Part shown: positions 1 through 11,065 of the stretch, in pieces
Layout of the letters: the number at the start of each line of letters is the position of its first letter
Numbering within the stretch: position 1 is the first letter of the stretch
From: an uncultured Thalassotalea sp.
Lineage (GTDB): Bacteria; Pseudomonadota; Gammaproteobacteria; Enterobacterales; Alteromonadaceae
Direction of reading: 5' to 3'
Assembly: GCA_938075435.1 (NCBI GenBank)
Contig: CALJHL010000235.1
Span: forward strand, 1 to 39,646
Length of the DNA: 39,646 bases
The notes under the pieces: model-generated
The model's input: only the letters and a program-made list of their open reading frames with translations
What the model was told of the DNA's origin: nothing
Databases searched by the model: none
Program-made: the position numbers and the translations under genes

Positions 1-1
1 T

Positions 2-520
2 CTGGTGCATGGTCGCATGAAGCCGGCGGTAAAAAAATTAATCATGGACGATTTTAAAGCCGGCAATTTGCATCTTTTAGTGGCAACCACTGTGATTGAA
101 GTCGGCGTTGATGTGCCGAATGCCAGTTTAATGATAATCGAAAATCCGGAGCGCCTGGGCTTAGCGCAATTGCATCAACTGCGTGGTCGTGTTGGCCGTG
201 GCTCAGTTGCCTCACATTGTGTGCTCATGTATAAAAGCCCGTTATCAAAAACTGCCACTAAACGTTTAGGGGTGTTGCGCGAATCCAATGATGGTTTTTT
301 AATTGCCGAACGAGACCTAGAAATACGGGGCCCAGGCGAGTTACTCGGCACTCGGCAAACCGGTTTAGCCGAATTGAAAATTGCCGATTTAGTTCGTGAC
401 GGTGAATTAATTGCCGAAATCCAACAACAAGCTTATTTATTATGGCGGCAAAGTCCCGATAAGGCCGAAGCATTAATTAAACGTTGGTTAGCCAATAAAG
501 AAAAATATTCCAATGCCTAA
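2..520 (+). CDS. recG: ATP-dependent DNA helicase RecG, C-terminal part
   Basis: The reading frame is open from the window edge, so this is the 3' end of a gene that starts outside. RecG remodels stalled replication forks and Holliday junctions. The segment carries the end of the second helicase domain: the LLVATTVIEVGVDVPNA stretch (motif V region) and the LHQLRGRVGRG arginine-finger motif VI, followed by the RecG-type C-terminal wedge-proximal region with LEIRGPGELLGTRQ. The ERLGLAQLHQLRGRVGRG wording is shared with Mfd, but the GPGELLGTRQTG stretch and the short tail that follows fit RecG. The GTG at position 5 is only an internal codon. The next gene, ubiE, is 134 bases downstream and probably has its own promoter. 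Identification is firm; the missing part cannot be assessed. Confidence 0.95.
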   Translation: MVHGRMKPAVKKLIMDDFKAGNLHLLVATTVIEVGVDVPNASLMIIENPERLGLAQLHQLRGRVGRGSVASHCVLMYKSPLSKTATKRLGVLRESNDGFLIAERDLEIRGPGELLGTRQTGLAELKIADLVRDGELIAEIQQQAYLLWRQSPDKAEALIKRWLANKEKYSNA

Positions 521-654
521 CCTGATTAATGACAGATTATTGATGCTAATCACATTTATTTAGCCTGCTGGCAATTATTTATTTTACTCTGACCCTGTTT
601 AAATCGTAAACTAGGGTAATTCAAATTTCTAACAGCTTACGGGTAAAAATTCGT

Positions 655-1410
655 ATGAGTACTGAGCAAAAAGACACAACCCACTTTGGTTTTAAAACAG
701 TAAAGTCTGCAGAAAAAGCAACCATGGTAGCCGGTGTGTTTCATTCGGTTGCTAAGCAATATGATGTCATGAACGATTTAATGTCGTTTGGTGTCCATCG
801 TTTGTGGAAGCGTTTTACTATCGATGCAAGTGGCGTGCGCCCGGGTAATAGCATTCTCGATTTAGCCGGCGGCACTGGCGATTTAACCGCCAAATTTTCA
901 AAACTAACCGGCAGCAACGGCAAAGTCATCTTAGCCGACATTAACAGCTCAATGCTCAATGTTGGCCGAGATAAGTTACGAGATTTAGGCATAGTTGGCA
1001 ATGTCGACTATGTGCAAGCCAATGCCGAAGCGTTACCCTTTGACGACAACACGTTTGATATCGTGACCATCGCCTTTGGTTTGAGAAACGTGACCGACAA
1101 AGATAAAGCCTTACGCTCAATCTTTCGGGTATTAAAGCCTGGTGGTCGCTTATTAGTGCTGGAATTCTCCAAACCAGAGCACGATCTACTTAACAAAGCA
1201 TACGATTTTTATTCATTTAATATTTTACCTAAGATTGGCGAGTTTGTTGCTAAAGATGGCGACAGCTACCAATATTTAGCCGAATCTATTCGCATGCACC
1301 CAGATCAAGAAACGCTAAAAACCATGATGGCAACCGCGGGTTTTGAACAAACTAGCTATCATAACCTCACCGGCGGCATTGTTGCCTTGCATAAAGGTTA
1401 TAAGTTTTAA
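655..1410 (+). CDS. ubiE: Ubiquinone/menaquinone biosynthesis C-methyltransferase UbiE
   Basis: SAM-dependent C-methyltransferase that methylates the ring of demethylmenaquinol and of 2-polyprenyl-6-methoxy-1,4-benzoquinol. The 251-residue length matches the family. Visible signatures are [24 protein letters not shown] near the N-terminus, the SAM-binding motif [11 protein letters not shown], the acidic DIN after the second strand, and [26 protein letters not shown] in the middle. The C-terminus ends in the typical [12 protein letters not shown]. It leads a tight run with ubiJ (3 bases) and ubiB (8 bases), the usual ubiquinone operon. It acts in the cytoplasm as part of the Ubi complex. Start at the ATG giving [16 protein letters not shown], which is the conserved N-terminus. 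Confidence 0.97.
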   Translation: MSTEQKDTTHFGFKTVKSAEKATMVAGVFHSVAKQYDVMNDLMSFGVHRLWKRFTIDASGVRPGNSILDLAGGTGDLTAKFSKLTGSNGKVILADINSSMLNVGRDKLRDLGIVGNVDYVQANAEALPFDDNTFDIVTIAFGLRNVTDKDKALRSIFRVLKPGGRLLVLEFSKPEHDLLNKAYDFYSFNILPKIGEFVAKDGDSYQYLAESIRMHPDQETLKTMMATAGFEQTSYHNLTGGIVALHKGYKF

Positions 1411-1413
1411 CTA

Positions 1414-2058
1414 ATGAATATTGAGCAATTGCTACCAAAACAGGCACTGACGGCAACGTTGGAAATTATCATTAATAAGGGGTTAAGCCTTGATGATAAT
1501 TTACGTGTCCAAACCAATAAGCTCAATGGTAAGAGCCTAACGTTAGTATTAGCTGAGTTGGGCTTTCCTATCACCTTTCACATCGATGCTAACGGCATAA
1601 CGGTGCTTGCCAGTTGCTTAGCCGATGATTGCGTGATTAAGACTAACCTCGCCACCTTAGCCAAATTAAAGCAGGCCAGTTTACTCACCTCATTAATACG
1701 CTCTGGCGAATTAGACATTATCGGTGACCCGAAAATCGCCCAACAGTTTTCCAGTTTAGCTGAACAGCTTAATATTGACTGGGAACAACAACTGGCGCTG
1801 CACATTGGTGACATTGGTGCTTATAAGGTAAACAAATTAGGCAAGCAATTACTGAGTAAACTCAGCTTTGCCAAACAGCAAATTAGCCAAGATGCCATTG
1901 AGTACTTGTTGCATGAAAAACAATTACTGGTGGACGCGAGTCAATTACAAATTTTTAATCAGGGCGTTAGTGATGTTGAACAACAAGTGCAACAACTCGA
2001 ACAACGCTTACAGCAACTATCACAACATTTAGTCGGTAACTCTGACTCTAAACACTAA
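1414..2058 (+). CDS. ubiJ: Ubiquinone biosynthesis accessory factor UbiJ (SCP2 domain)
   Basis: Small soluble lipid-binding protein that, with UbiK, supports the multi-enzyme Ubi complex. The call rests mainly on position between ubiE and ubiB, on the 214-residue length (E. coli UbiJ is about 200), and on the SCP2-like N-terminal half, where hydrophobic strands surround [21 protein letters not shown] and [23 protein letters not shown]. The latter resembles the conserved 'GD...Q.l..l....diDWEe.l....GDi.ah' stretch of UbiJ. The C-terminal third is a Q-rich predicted coiled coil ([17 protein letters not shown]), as expected for the part that contacts UbiK. It starts 3 bases after ubiE and is probably translationally coupled. 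Confidence 0.9.
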   Translation: MNIEQLLPKQALTATLEIIINKGLSLDDNLRVQTNKLNGKSLTLVLAELGFPITFHIDANGITVLASCLADDCVIKTNLATLAKLKQASLLTSLIRSGELDIIGDPKIAQQFSSLAEQLNIDWEQQLALHIGDIGAYKVNKLGKQLLSKLSFAKQQISQDAIEYLLHEKQLLVDASQLQIFNQGVSDVEQQVQQLEQRLQQLSQHLVGNSDSKH

Positions 2059-2066
2059 GGGCTTTC

Positions 2067-3698
2067 GTGCGCAATAAACGGCTTTATCATATTGTTAAAA
2101 CTTTTCTAAATTACGGCTTAGATGAACTTTTACCTGCCAATAAAACGCCCTTTATTGCCAAAATAGCCCGGACAAGCTTATTTTGGTTGCGCAATCAACA
2201 TAAAGACAAGCCGGTTGAGCAACGCTTGCGCATGGCAATTGAAAGCCTTGGTCCTATTTTTATAAAATTTGGGCAAATGTTATCCACTCGTCGAGATTTA
2301 TTACCGGCAGAGTTAGCCAATGAATTGGCGTTATTACAAGACAAGGTCGGCGCCTTTGACGGCGAGCAAGCTCGAGCTATTATTACTACCGCTATCGGTA
2401 AAGATAAATTTGAGCAATATTTTTCCGACTTTGACTGTACTGCTTTAGCTTCGGCATCAATTGCACAAGTCCACACCGCGACTTTGCATGACCCAGAAAC
2501 CGACCTGCAAAAGCAGGTTGTGATTAAAGTATTGCGCCCAGATATCGACAAGGTTATTGACGCCGATCTGCAAGTCCTCAATAGTTTTGCGCATCTAGTA
2601 CAGCGCTTTTATCAAGAAGGTAAACGCTTGCGACCGGTAGAGGTCGTTAATGAGTACCGTAAAACCATTCTTGATGAATTAGATTTATTACGAGAAGCGG
2701 CCAATGCCATTCAATTAAATCGTAATTTTGAAAACGATCACGTGTTATACGTACCGCATGTAGAAAGCGAATTTTGCAGTAAAAACGTTATGGTAATGGA
2801 ACGTATCTTCGGTATTGGCGTTGGTGAAATTAATGAATTACACCTGCAAAATGTCAATATGAAATTACTTGCTGAACGCGGCGTCGAAGTGTTTTTCACG
2901 CAAGTATTTAGAGACAGTTTCTTTCATGCCGACATGCACCCTGGTAACGTATTTGTCGATACAACCGATCCACAAGACCCAACTTGGATAGCAATTGATT
3001 GCGGTATAGTCGGCACCTTAAATAAAGAGGATAAACGTTACTTAGCGGATAATTTTGTGGCCTTTTTTAATCGTGATTATCATAAGGTCGCGCAATTGCA
3101 TGTTGATTCTGGCTGGGTGCCAGCGCATACCAGTGTCGATGAATTTGAATTTGCCATTCGCACCGTCTGTGAACCAATTTTTGAAAAACCCTTGGCGGAA
3201 ATTTCTTTTGGGCAAGTGTTAGTTAATTTATTTAATACGGCGCGACGATTCGATATGGAAGTTCAGCCGCAATTGGTGTTATTGCAAAAAACATTACTTT
3301 ATATTGAAGGCTTAGGTCGGCAACTATACCCGCAACTCGATTTATGGCAAACCGCTAAACCATTCTTAGAAGATTGGGTAAAAGAGCAAATGGGACCAAA
3401 AGCCCTGTTTCAAGAAATAAAAGAAAATCTGCCATTTTGGGGTGAAAAACTGCCCGAGTTACCGGACTTAATTTATGATTATTTAAAAACTGGACGGCAG
3501 AGTAATATCAACCAGCAACAGCTTATGGTGCAACTACAGCAACAACAATTAAAACAGCAAGCCCGTTTACGTTACATCATAGTTGGTAGCACATTAGCGG
3601 TTATTGCCAGTCAGTTTTATATTCATAACAGTATCAACTTAGCCGTAATAACCGGAGTTATTGGCGCAGTTACTGTGTTGTTAGGGTTAAAAAAATAA
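2067..3698 (+). CDS. ubiB: Probable protein kinase-like ATPase UbiB
   Basis: Member of the ABC1/ADCK/UbiB atypical kinase family, needed for ubiquinone biosynthesis and thought to use ATPase activity to extract or present lipid intermediates. Signatures seen: the KxGQ motif in [20 protein letters not shown], the alanine-rich ASASIAQVH loop, [11 protein letters not shown], and the catalytic HADMHPGN with the following IDCGIVG metal-binding motif. Two hydrophobic segments at the C-terminus (about residues 500-540) are the family's membrane anchors. At 543 residues it is the normal length. GTG start, 8 bases after ubiJ. The expected partner tatA does not follow directly: a convergent gene is inserted between ubiB and tatA. 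Confidence 0.96.
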   Translation: MRNKRLYHIVKTFLNYGLDELLPANKTPFIAKIARTSLFWLRNQHKDKPVEQRLRMAIESLGPIFIKFGQMLSTRRDLLPAELANELALLQDKVGAFDGEQARAIITTAIGKDKFEQYFSDFDCTALASASIAQVHTATLHDPETDLQKQVVIKVLRPDIDKVIDADLQVLNSFAHLVQRFYQEGKRLRPVEVVNEYRKTILDELDLLREAANAIQLNRNFENDHVLYVPHVESEFCSKNVMVMERIFGIGVGEINELHLQNVNMKLLAERGVEVFFTQVFRDSFFHADMHPGNVFVDTTDPQDPTWIAIDCGIVGTLNKEDKRYLADNFVAFFNRDYHKVAQLHVDSGWVPAHTSVDEFEFAIRTVCEPIFEKPLAEISFGQVLVNLFNTARRFDMEVQPQLVLLQKTLLYIEGLGRQLYPQLDLWQTAKPFLEDWVKEQMGPKALFQEIKENLPFWGEKLPELPDLIYDYLKTGRQSNINQQQLMVQLQQQQLKQQARLRYIIVGSTLAVIASQFYIHNSINLAVITGVIGAVTVLLGLKK

Positions 3699-3723
3699 GT
3701 TCGGCGCGACTAATATCTTAACA

Positions 3724-4698
3724 CTAGCGGTCTTTGGTAAAATAGCCTTCGACTCGTAAGGCAATACCAGGTGTGGTGGAATAGTTATATTCTTCTGGCC
3801 AATCTAAGAATGGTTCAATTTCAAAATACAACCATTTGCGGTACGCATTCATTCGGTACAGATAACTGAAGCGATAATTATCCACTAAAAAACCGCGCCC
3901 GGCATTGTCTTCGCCATACGTAGAAAAACGAATAGCCGAAGCTCGCCGACGGTCAATTTGTCTTAAATAATTGAGCGAATTCTGCCAACGATTACCTTCG
4001 AAACCATCAGAAAACTTAATGCTGTAGTTGGCTCTAAATTGCTTTTTGGTGGAGTGATTATAGGTATATTCAACAAACACTTTCTGACCGAAGCCATCAT
4101 CTAAGTAATAATAAATTGACGGTTGAAATTCAAAACGATGCACTTGTGAGGAACTAGACAATAATTTTAAGCGGACTTTAGCAAACACATCATTACTGGA
4201 CAGGCCAATTCGAGTATCGATAAAATTGGTTAATTTATCAACATTAACAAACCGTAATGCGGCAGTAAATGATTCGTCTTTGTCGGTGGTTACATTGCGG
4301 CCATTGACGGCTTTATCGTTGTTATTCTCATCATCAGTTTCGTCAGACAAGATCAAATCGACTTGGTTTTCTAAATGCGGCAAATGCAAATTCAAGCGGA
4401 ATTTCTGGCTAAACACCCCCCAATCTCGAGCTCTAGGCTCCCAGCCTAAACGGATCCGTAATGTAGACTCTTGTTTAGTACCTTCGATTTCGTCGGTTGC
4501 AAAAAAACTGTCAAACCATAGTGCTGTCCCATGGACAGAATCACTAATGGCGTCATGAAAACCAAACAGCCAATCATCTTCGGGATTTGGATGAACAACA
4601 ATTAATTCCATATCTTCAGGACTATCCTCTTCACCATAGCAAGAAGATGAACATAAAATAATCACTAAAAATAGAATTTTAATTAATTGAATAACCAC
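3724..4698 (-). CDS. Unrecognised exported protein, probably outer-membrane barrel-like
   Basis: The 324-residue product starts with a hydrophobic signal sequence (about residues 4-22, ending CSSSCYGEE). The SSC could also be a lipobox-like site, but the tripeptide before the Cys is not a good consensus. The mature part is acidic at first, then alternates short aromatic and charged strands (FRLNLHLP, HRFEFQPSIYYYLDDGFGQKVFVEYTYN, YRFSYLYRMNAYRKWLYFEIEPFLDW), the look of an amphipathic outer-membrane beta-barrel. The last residues, GIALRVEGYFTKDR, do not end in the canonical C-terminal aromatic residue. It is convergent with ubiB and divergent from tatA, so it interrupts an otherwise standard ubi-tat block. 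I do not recognise the family and assign no function. Confidence 0.8.
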   Translation of the reverse strand: MVIQLIKILFLVIILCSSSCYGEEDSPEDMELIVVHPNPEDDWLFGFHDAISDSVHGTALWFDSFFATDEIEGTKQESTLRIRLGWEPRARDWGVFSQKFRLNLHLPHLENQVDLILSDETDDENNNDKAVNGRNVTTDKDESFTAALRFVNVDKLTNFIDTRIGLSSNDVFAKVRLKLLSSSSQVHRFEFQPSIYYYLDDGFGQKVFVEYTYNHSTKKQFRANYSIKFSDGFEGNRWQNSLNYLRQIDRRRASAIRFSTYGEDNAGRGFLVDNYRFSYLYRMNAYRKWLYFEIEPFLDWPEEYNYSTTPGIALRVEGYFTKDR

Positions 4699-4823
4699 TT
4701 TTCCTTAAAAGTTTGATCTGCATTATTAATTATGCACTAATATGCCAATATTACCGTAAAACTGATATGATATTATGACATTAAGTTTTACATTCATCAA
4801 AAAAATGACATTAGGAAATCAAC

Positions 4824-5081
4824 ATGGGCGGAATTAGCATCTGGCAACTATTAATTGTTTTTGCCATTATTATTTTATTATTTGGAACCAAGAAGTTACG
4901 CAATATCGGCGGCGATTTGGGCTCAGCAATTAAAGGTTTTAAGAAAGCCGTTAATGAAGATAAAGACCCTAAATCTGAAAACGCTGAAAAGACTGAAGCA
5001 ACTGAGCAGTTAGCTGAAAAAACTGATGCCAGCGAACCAAAGACCCCAAGCGAAAAGACTAAAGAAAAAGATCAGGCGTAA
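4824..5081 (+). CDS. tatA: Sec-independent protein translocase subunit TatA
   Basis: Pore-forming subunit of the twin-arginine translocase, which exports folded proteins across the inner membrane. Canonical layout: a short N-terminal transmembrane helix ([15 protein letters not shown]), the FGTKKL hinge, an amphipathic helix ([19 protein letters not shown]), then a charged, disordered Glu/Lys-rich tail. The 85 residues are normal for TatA. First gene of tatA-tatB-tatC, with 3 bases to tatB. The preceding 125 bases, which separate it from the divergent exported protein, must hold its promoter; an AGGAAAT sequence sits a little upstream of the ATG. Confidence 0.97.
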   Translation: MGGISIWQLLIVFAIIILLFGTKKLRNIGGDLGSAIKGFKKAVNEDKDPKSENAEKTEATEQLAEKTDASEPKTPSEKTKEKDQA

Positions 5082-5084
5082 TTT

Positions 5085-5420
5085 ATGTTTGACATTGGTT
5101 TTTGGGAATTATCTATTATTGCGGTTATGGGACTAATTGTTTTAGGCCCAGAACGCTTACCTACGGCAATTCGTAGCATTAATACTTGGATAAAAAGTAT
5201 TAAACAATTCAGTAGCAACGTACAAACTGAACTGAAAGAAGAGTTACGCATCCACGAATTGCATGCCAACTTAAAAAAAGCTGAACAGCAGGGTTTAAAA
5301 AATCTAGCACCAGAGCTTGAAGAGTCGGTAACCAGTTTAAAAGAGGCCGCCGAAGCGGCAACTCGCCCGTATGCCAAAGATGATCCCGAATCTAAAAGCG
5401 ACCTAAAAAATGACCAGTGA
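5085..5420 (+). CDS. tatB: Sec-independent protein translocase subunit TatB
   Basis: TatB forms the substrate-receptor complex with TatC. The N-terminal helix [20 protein letters not shown], with the membrane-embedded Glu8 and the LGPERLP hinge, separates it clearly from TatA. An amphipathic helix follows ([15 protein letters not shown]) and then a charged helical tail. At 111 residues it is on the short side; E. coli TatB has 171 and the tail length varies. The 3' end overlaps the start of tatC by 11 bases, so translation is likely coupled. Confidence 0.96.
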   Translation: MFDIGFWELSIIAVMGLIVLGPERLPTAIRSINTWIKSIKQFSSNVQTELKEELRIHELHANLKKAEQQGLKNLAPELEESVTSLKEAAEAATRPYAKDDPESKSDLKNDQ

Positions 5421-6180
5421 ATCAACCGGCGGATCATCTTTATTTGACCATTTAATCGAGCTTCGTAGTCGGTTCCTGTCGATGGTTCTTAGTATTCTAA
5501 TAATCTTTGCCAGCCTGGCTTATTTTGCACAAGATATTTATCAGTACCTTGCTCAACCTCTCCTTGCGGTAATGCCCGATGGCTCCAATATGATCGCTAC
5601 CGATGTAGCATCGCCGTTCTTTGCACCATTTAAGCTAACCTTAGTGGTTTCTATTTTTTTAGCTATGCCCTTTATTTTGTATCAATTATGGAGCTTTATA
5701 GCGCCAGGCCTTTACAAAAAAGAGAAACGACTGGTTGCGCCATTATTAGTTGGTAGCAGCTTATTGTTTTATGGTGGCATTGCTTTTGCCTACTTTGTGG
5801 TGTTTCCTTTAGCGTTTCAATTCTTCAGTGATTTCGCCCCAGACGGGGTGGTTATTGCCACCGATATTTCCAGTTATCTAGACTTTGTCTTAAAGTTATT
5901 CTTTGCTTTTGGTGCCGCCTTTGAAATTCCAATCGTTATTATTTTATTGTGTTGGACTGGTTTTACCACCCCGAATAAGTTACGAGAAAAACGCCCTTAT
6001 GTGGTTGTTGGTGTTTTTGTAGCTGGGATGTTACTCACCCCGCCAGACGTAATTTCACAGACTTTATTAGCCATTCCAATGTGGCTGCTATTTGAAGTCG
6101 GTGTGATATTAGCGTCTTTCTATAGCAACCCTGAAAATGAAGATGACGTTGAAGATGAGAATAACATTGAAAATAACTAA
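5410..6180 (+). CDS. tatC: Sec-independent protein translocase subunit TatC
   Basis: Polytopic receptor of the Tat pathway that binds the twin-arginine signal. The 256-residue protein shows six hydrophobic segments and the family's most conserved motifs: [13 protein letters not shown] at the N-terminus, [20 protein letters not shown] in the first cytoplasmic loop, and [23 protein letters not shown] before the fifth and sixth helices. It overlaps tatB by 11 bases. Its own acidic 3' end ([17 protein letters not shown]) is overlapped by the start of the next gene, which reads the same DNA in another frame. Confidence 0.97.
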   Translation: MTSESTGGSSLFDHLIELRSRFLSMVLSILIIFASLAYFAQDIYQYLAQPLLAVMPDGSNMIATDVASPFFAPFKLTLVVSIFLAMPFILYQLWSFIAPGLYKKEKRLVAPLLVGSSLLFYGGIAFAYFVVFPLAFQFFSDFAPDGVVIATDISSYLDFVLKLFFAFGAAFEIPIVIILLCWTGFTTPNKLREKRPYVVVGVFVAGMLLTPPDVISQTLLAIPMWLLFEVGVILASFYSNPENEDDVEDENNIENN

Positions 6181-6844
6181 AAAGCTTATTGCCTTAGTGG
6201 CATTATTACCGATAGCCGTGAATGTTAGTGCCATTGAAACCGAATTATTACAATGTGCCGACATTAATGAGCATATATCTAGACTACAATGTTTTGATAA
6301 TTGGGTAGCCCAGCAAAAAGCCGCTGAGCAATCGACTAAAGTGATCGCTAGTTCATCAACAAGCATTGTTACAGTGCCACCTGCACCTGCTAAAGAGGTT
6401 GTGGTTCCAACCAGCCCTGCAGTTACCCCTGTAGAAAACGTTGTGCCAAGCATTGAGCCAGCCTTGGTATCTGCTCCGTTGATAAGTTCATCAACAGTCG
6501 CGATAGAACCAGCAACGGCTAATGTTGACGTTGCTCCTCGAGCAGCAAATAGCCAAGTACTAACCGCCGACAAACTTGAACAAGGCTTTGGTGTAGAACA
6601 CTTAATTACCGAAGAAGAGCAAGCGGTCGACAGTTTTAAATTCACCATTCTTAAGGCAGTTAGATCTATCCATGGTAAATGGACTTTAACGTTTACCAAT
6701 CAACAAAAGTGGCAAACACTATCTACCGATAGAGCTAAGTTTAAAAGTGGCCAAGACGTTATAATCGCGCGGGGCGTCCTTAATTCATTCACCCTTAATG
6801 TCGTCGGTTCAAATAAAGAAATCAAAGTAAAACGCTTAAAGTAG
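6137..6844 (+). CDS. Exported protein with a TagO/VasI-like Cys motif, function unknown
   Basis: The 235-residue product has a basic N-terminus and a signal peptide ([16 protein letters not shown]). The mature region begins with an [19 protein letters not shown] motif, the C...RL.CFD pattern shared with VasI/TagO-like periplasmic proteins. A Pro/Val/Ala-rich linker (about residues 70-145) leads to a C-terminal domain with W-T-L-T-F-x-N-Q-Q-x-W and a final basic strand (IKVKRLK). This resembles the common 'f.NgQ.W ... G..v.i.rG.l.sf.L ... kVkR' domain of many small gammaproteobacterial exported proteins. The gene overlaps tatC by 44 bases from this ATG. In-frame ATGs at 6143 and 6155 are alternatives and none has a good ribosome-binding site, so the start is uncertain. 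No T6SS gene is nearby, so a T6SS role is not supported. Confidence 0.8.
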   Translation: MKMTLKMRITLKITKKLIALVALLPIAVNVSAIETELLQCADINEHISRLQCFDNWVAQQKAAEQSTKVIASSSTSIVTVPPAPAKEVVVPTSPAVTPVENVVPSIEPALVSAPLISSSTVAIEPATANVDVAPRAANSQVLTADKLEQGFGVEHLITEEEQAVDSFKFTILKAVRSIHGKWTLTFTNQQKWQTLSTDRAKFKSGQDVIIARGVLNSFTLNVVGSNKEIKVKRLK

Positions 6845-6850
6845 CTGGCT

Positions 6851-8664
<1,814 letters not shown>

Positions 8665-8671
8665 CATTTCA

Positions 8672-9526
8672 TTGCCTAATTCAAATCGGCAAGCTTATGG
8701 TTATTTACACGGGGCAATTTTATTGTTTGCCCTGTGTGCCCTATTCGGTAAGTGGATAACCTTACCGGCGGTATATATTGTTATTGGTCGCAGCGTCTTT
8801 GCGGCACTAGCCATTGCTGTATTTTGCGTATTTATATCGCAACCATTGCGACTGGCGAATAATAAATTATTGTTAGCATTAATTGCCAGTGGTATTTTAT
8901 TGGCATTGCATTGGTGGAGTTTTTTTTACGCCATTGCGATTAGCAGCGTTACTATCGGTTTAATTACCTTTGCTTGTTTTCCAGTTTTTGCCAGCATGCT
9001 CGAACCGTTATTCCTAAACACTAGCATCAATAAGCGTTTAATTATTCCCGCTTTATTATGTTGCTTAGGGATTTATATTATTGTCCAGGATACGATTAGT
9101 GATGCACCAGTTACGGCAATCATTTATGGTTTACTTTCGGCCCTAAGTTTTGCCTGCTTAACGTTATTTAACCGTAAATTTGTAGCGAACACCCCTGCCT
9201 TACAAATATCTTTCTACCAAAACCTAATCGCCGGACTTTTTTTATTGCCAACATTGTACTATTACCAACGGATGCCGACCTTGGATGAGCTCGGCTTATT
9301 GTTATTACTCGGTATCGTTTTTACGGCTTTAGCGCATACGCTACTGATCAACGCGTTAGCTAATTTAAGCGCTTTAGTTGCCAGTATCGCCATCACTCTT
9401 GAGCCAGTTTATGGCATTATTGCAGCGGTAGTTATTTTCGCCGAGCCGCTGACCTTAAATATTGTGGTTGGTATTATTTTGGTTATCTCAGTGAATATTG
9501 TCTTGCCAATAATCACTAAAAATTAA
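8672..9526 (+). CDS. EamA/DMT-superfamily membrane transporter
   Basis: A 284-residue integral membrane protein with about ten hydrophobic helices in two repeated EamA halves. The second half ends with LEPVYGIIAAVVIFAEPLTLNIVVGIILVISVNIV, the typical drug/metabolite transporter signature. The first half contains GRSVFAALAIAVF and ALHWWSFFYAIAISSVTIGLI, matching the DMT repeat. The only start that keeps the first helix is a TTG 7 bases after the hemB stop; no early ATG exists. Probably co-transcribed with hemB. The substrate cannot be told from sequence; relatives export amino acids or other metabolites. Confidence 0.88.
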   Translation: MPNSNRQAYGYLHGAILLFALCALFGKWITLPAVYIVIGRSVFAALAIAVFCVFISQPLRLANNKLLLALIASGILLALHWWSFFYAIAISSVTIGLITFACFPVFASMLEPLFLNTSINKRLIIPALLCCLGIYIIVQDTISDAPVTAIIYGLLSALSFACLTLFNRKFVANTPALQISFYQNLIAGLFLLPTLYYYQRMPTLDELGLLLLLGIVFTALAHTLLINALANLSALVASIAITLEPVYGIIAAVVIFAEPLTLNIVVGIILVISVNIVLPIITKN

Positions 9527-9549
9527 TATCTAGACTGGCTTGCATGGCG

Positions 9550-11055
9550 CTATAGCGCTTGCACAGTTAACTGAATATTAACCCTTGCTAGATGCGCTAC
9601 TTCTTGTTTTAAATTGGCAAAAATTAATGGGTGGTGATCGATAAATTGCTGCGGTAGAAGTAAGCAAAGACCATTGCCATCCGCTTTAAAATCATATTGT
9701 GCTAACTCATCATCGGTACGTCGTTTTGCTAAGATCACCGCTAACCGTAAAATTGCCATTGCCCTTACCACTAAGATATTACTGGTCAAGCATTGCTGTT
9801 GAATAGCCTGATGATTGATGTCAGTTTTGTAATTGCTCACTAAAGCGATTAACAAGCTGCGTTCGGCATTGGAAAAACCGGCGAGATCGGCATTGTTTAA
9901 AATGTATGCCGCATGCTTTTTGTTATTTTTAAATTCTAATAACAGACCAATTTCATGTAACACACAAGCGGATTGTAAAATACTGCCCAAATCGCTATTT
10001 AGTTGCCAATTTACCCTAACCGCAGCAAAGGCCTTATCGGCAATATTTGCCACTCGATAAGCATGGCGCTCGTCGATACTAAAACGCTCGATTAAGCCGA
10101 GTAAGGTGCGATAGCGAATATTAACGTTGCGCATATTCGGTAACAACTCATACAAGATACCTTCGCGAATTGCGCCACCGGCAATTTGTACTTCGCTGAG
10201 GCCAAACACCTTAAAAATAGCGATTAATATTGCCAAGCCGGAAGCAAACACCGGTTTACGCTCCGCTTGCAAACCCACTATATCCAGTTGATTTATATTT
10301 TTGCAGGCAATGAGTTGCTGCTGAATGTCGAGTAGGTTCGACAAGGTGATTTTTTGGACTTTAGCTTGCGCGGTTAACACTTCAGCAACCGCCTGTAATG
10401 TCCCTGAGACACCAAGTGCGGTATCCCAACCAAGGCGTTGATAATCGCCGACTAACGGCGTAAGCAAGGTGTTAGCTTTGTTGCTTGCCTTGGCAAAAGC
10501 AGCAGCAGATAACTGGCCATTAGCAAAAAATTCATTATTAAAAGTAACGCAACCCATGTCTAAACTGCATACTTTTTGCGCGGTGAAGCCGCTACCGACA
10601 ATAAGTTCAGTACTCGCCCCGCCAATGTCGATAACTAAACGTTTATCGGCACTACAGGTGGTGTGAGCAACACCAAGGTAAATATGATGAGCTTCTTGTT
10701 CGCCAGAAATAAGTTCAATTTTATAGCCTAACATTGATTCGGCTTTACTGATAAAATCTTTTGAATTGACGGCGAGGCGCAGGGTTGCGGTAGCAACAAT
10801 TTTTATATTTTCGGTGGGAATATCTTGTAATCGTTCGGCAAAAAAACTTAAACATTCCCAACCACGTGCCATGGCATCTTGATCAAGAATGTTGTTTTCG
10901 TCTAAACCAGCAGCTAGGCGTACCTTACGTTTAACCTTATCAACTACTTGGACGCTATCTGCGACCAAGCGAGTGATAAGCATATGAAACGAATTTGAAC
11001 CTAAATCAATAACCGCGTAAAGCGGTTGTGAGCAAGAAGGTACGCTTGCAAGCAT
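9550..11055 (-). CDS. gppA: Ppx/GppA-family phosphatase, probably pppGpp pyrophosphatase GppA
   Basis: Sugar-kinase/Hsp70-fold phosphatase that hydrolyses pppGpp to ppGpp and/or polyphosphate. Motifs: LYAVIDLGSNSFHMLI (phosphate-1 loop), ATATLRLAVNSKDF, LISGEQEAHHIYLGV with the catalytic Glu, and VIDIGGASTELIVG (phosphate-2). A C-terminal HD-like helical domain holds ACVLHEIGLLLEF. The 501 residues are close to E. coli GppA (494). The call of GppA over Ppx relies on its place 10 bases downstream of rhlB, as in the E. coli rhlB-gppA operon. It faces the preceding transporter gene convergently. A 12-base perfect palindrome spans the stop region (9547-9558). Confidence 0.9.
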   Translation of the reverse strand: MLASVPSCSQPLYAVIDLGSNSFHMLITRLVADSVQVVDKVKRKVRLAAGLDENNILDQDAMARGWECLSFFAERLQDIPTENIKIVATATLRLAVNSKDFISKAESMLGYKIELISGEQEAHHIYLGVAHTTCSADKRLVIDIGGASTELIVGSGFTAQKVCSLDMGCVTFNNEFFANGQLSAAAFAKASNKANTLLTPLVGDYQRLGWDTALGVSGTLQAVAEVLTAQAKVQKITLSNLLDIQQQLIACKNINQLDIVGLQAERKPVFASGLAILIAIFKVFGLSEVQIAGGAIREGILYELLPNMRNVNIRYRTLLGLIERFSIDERHAYRVANIADKAFAAVRVNWQLNSDLGSILQSACVLHEIGLLLEFKNNKKHAAYILNNADLAGFSNAERSLLIALVSNYKTDINHQAIQQQCLTSNILVVRAMAILRLAVILAKRRTDDELAQYDFKADGNGLCLLLPQQFIDHHPLIFANLKQEVAHLARVNIQLTVQAL

Positions 11056-11065
11056 TTACCAATCC

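Noticed and set aside
6137-6844. Type VI secretion role for the TagO/VasI-like protein
   Set aside because: Only the short C...RL.CFD motif is shared, and no T6SS gene is in the window.
9547-9558. Perfect palindrome GCGCTATAGCGC at the gppA stop
   Set aside because: Short, without a T-run, and no regulatory role is suggested by position between convergent genes; likely chance or a weak terminator.
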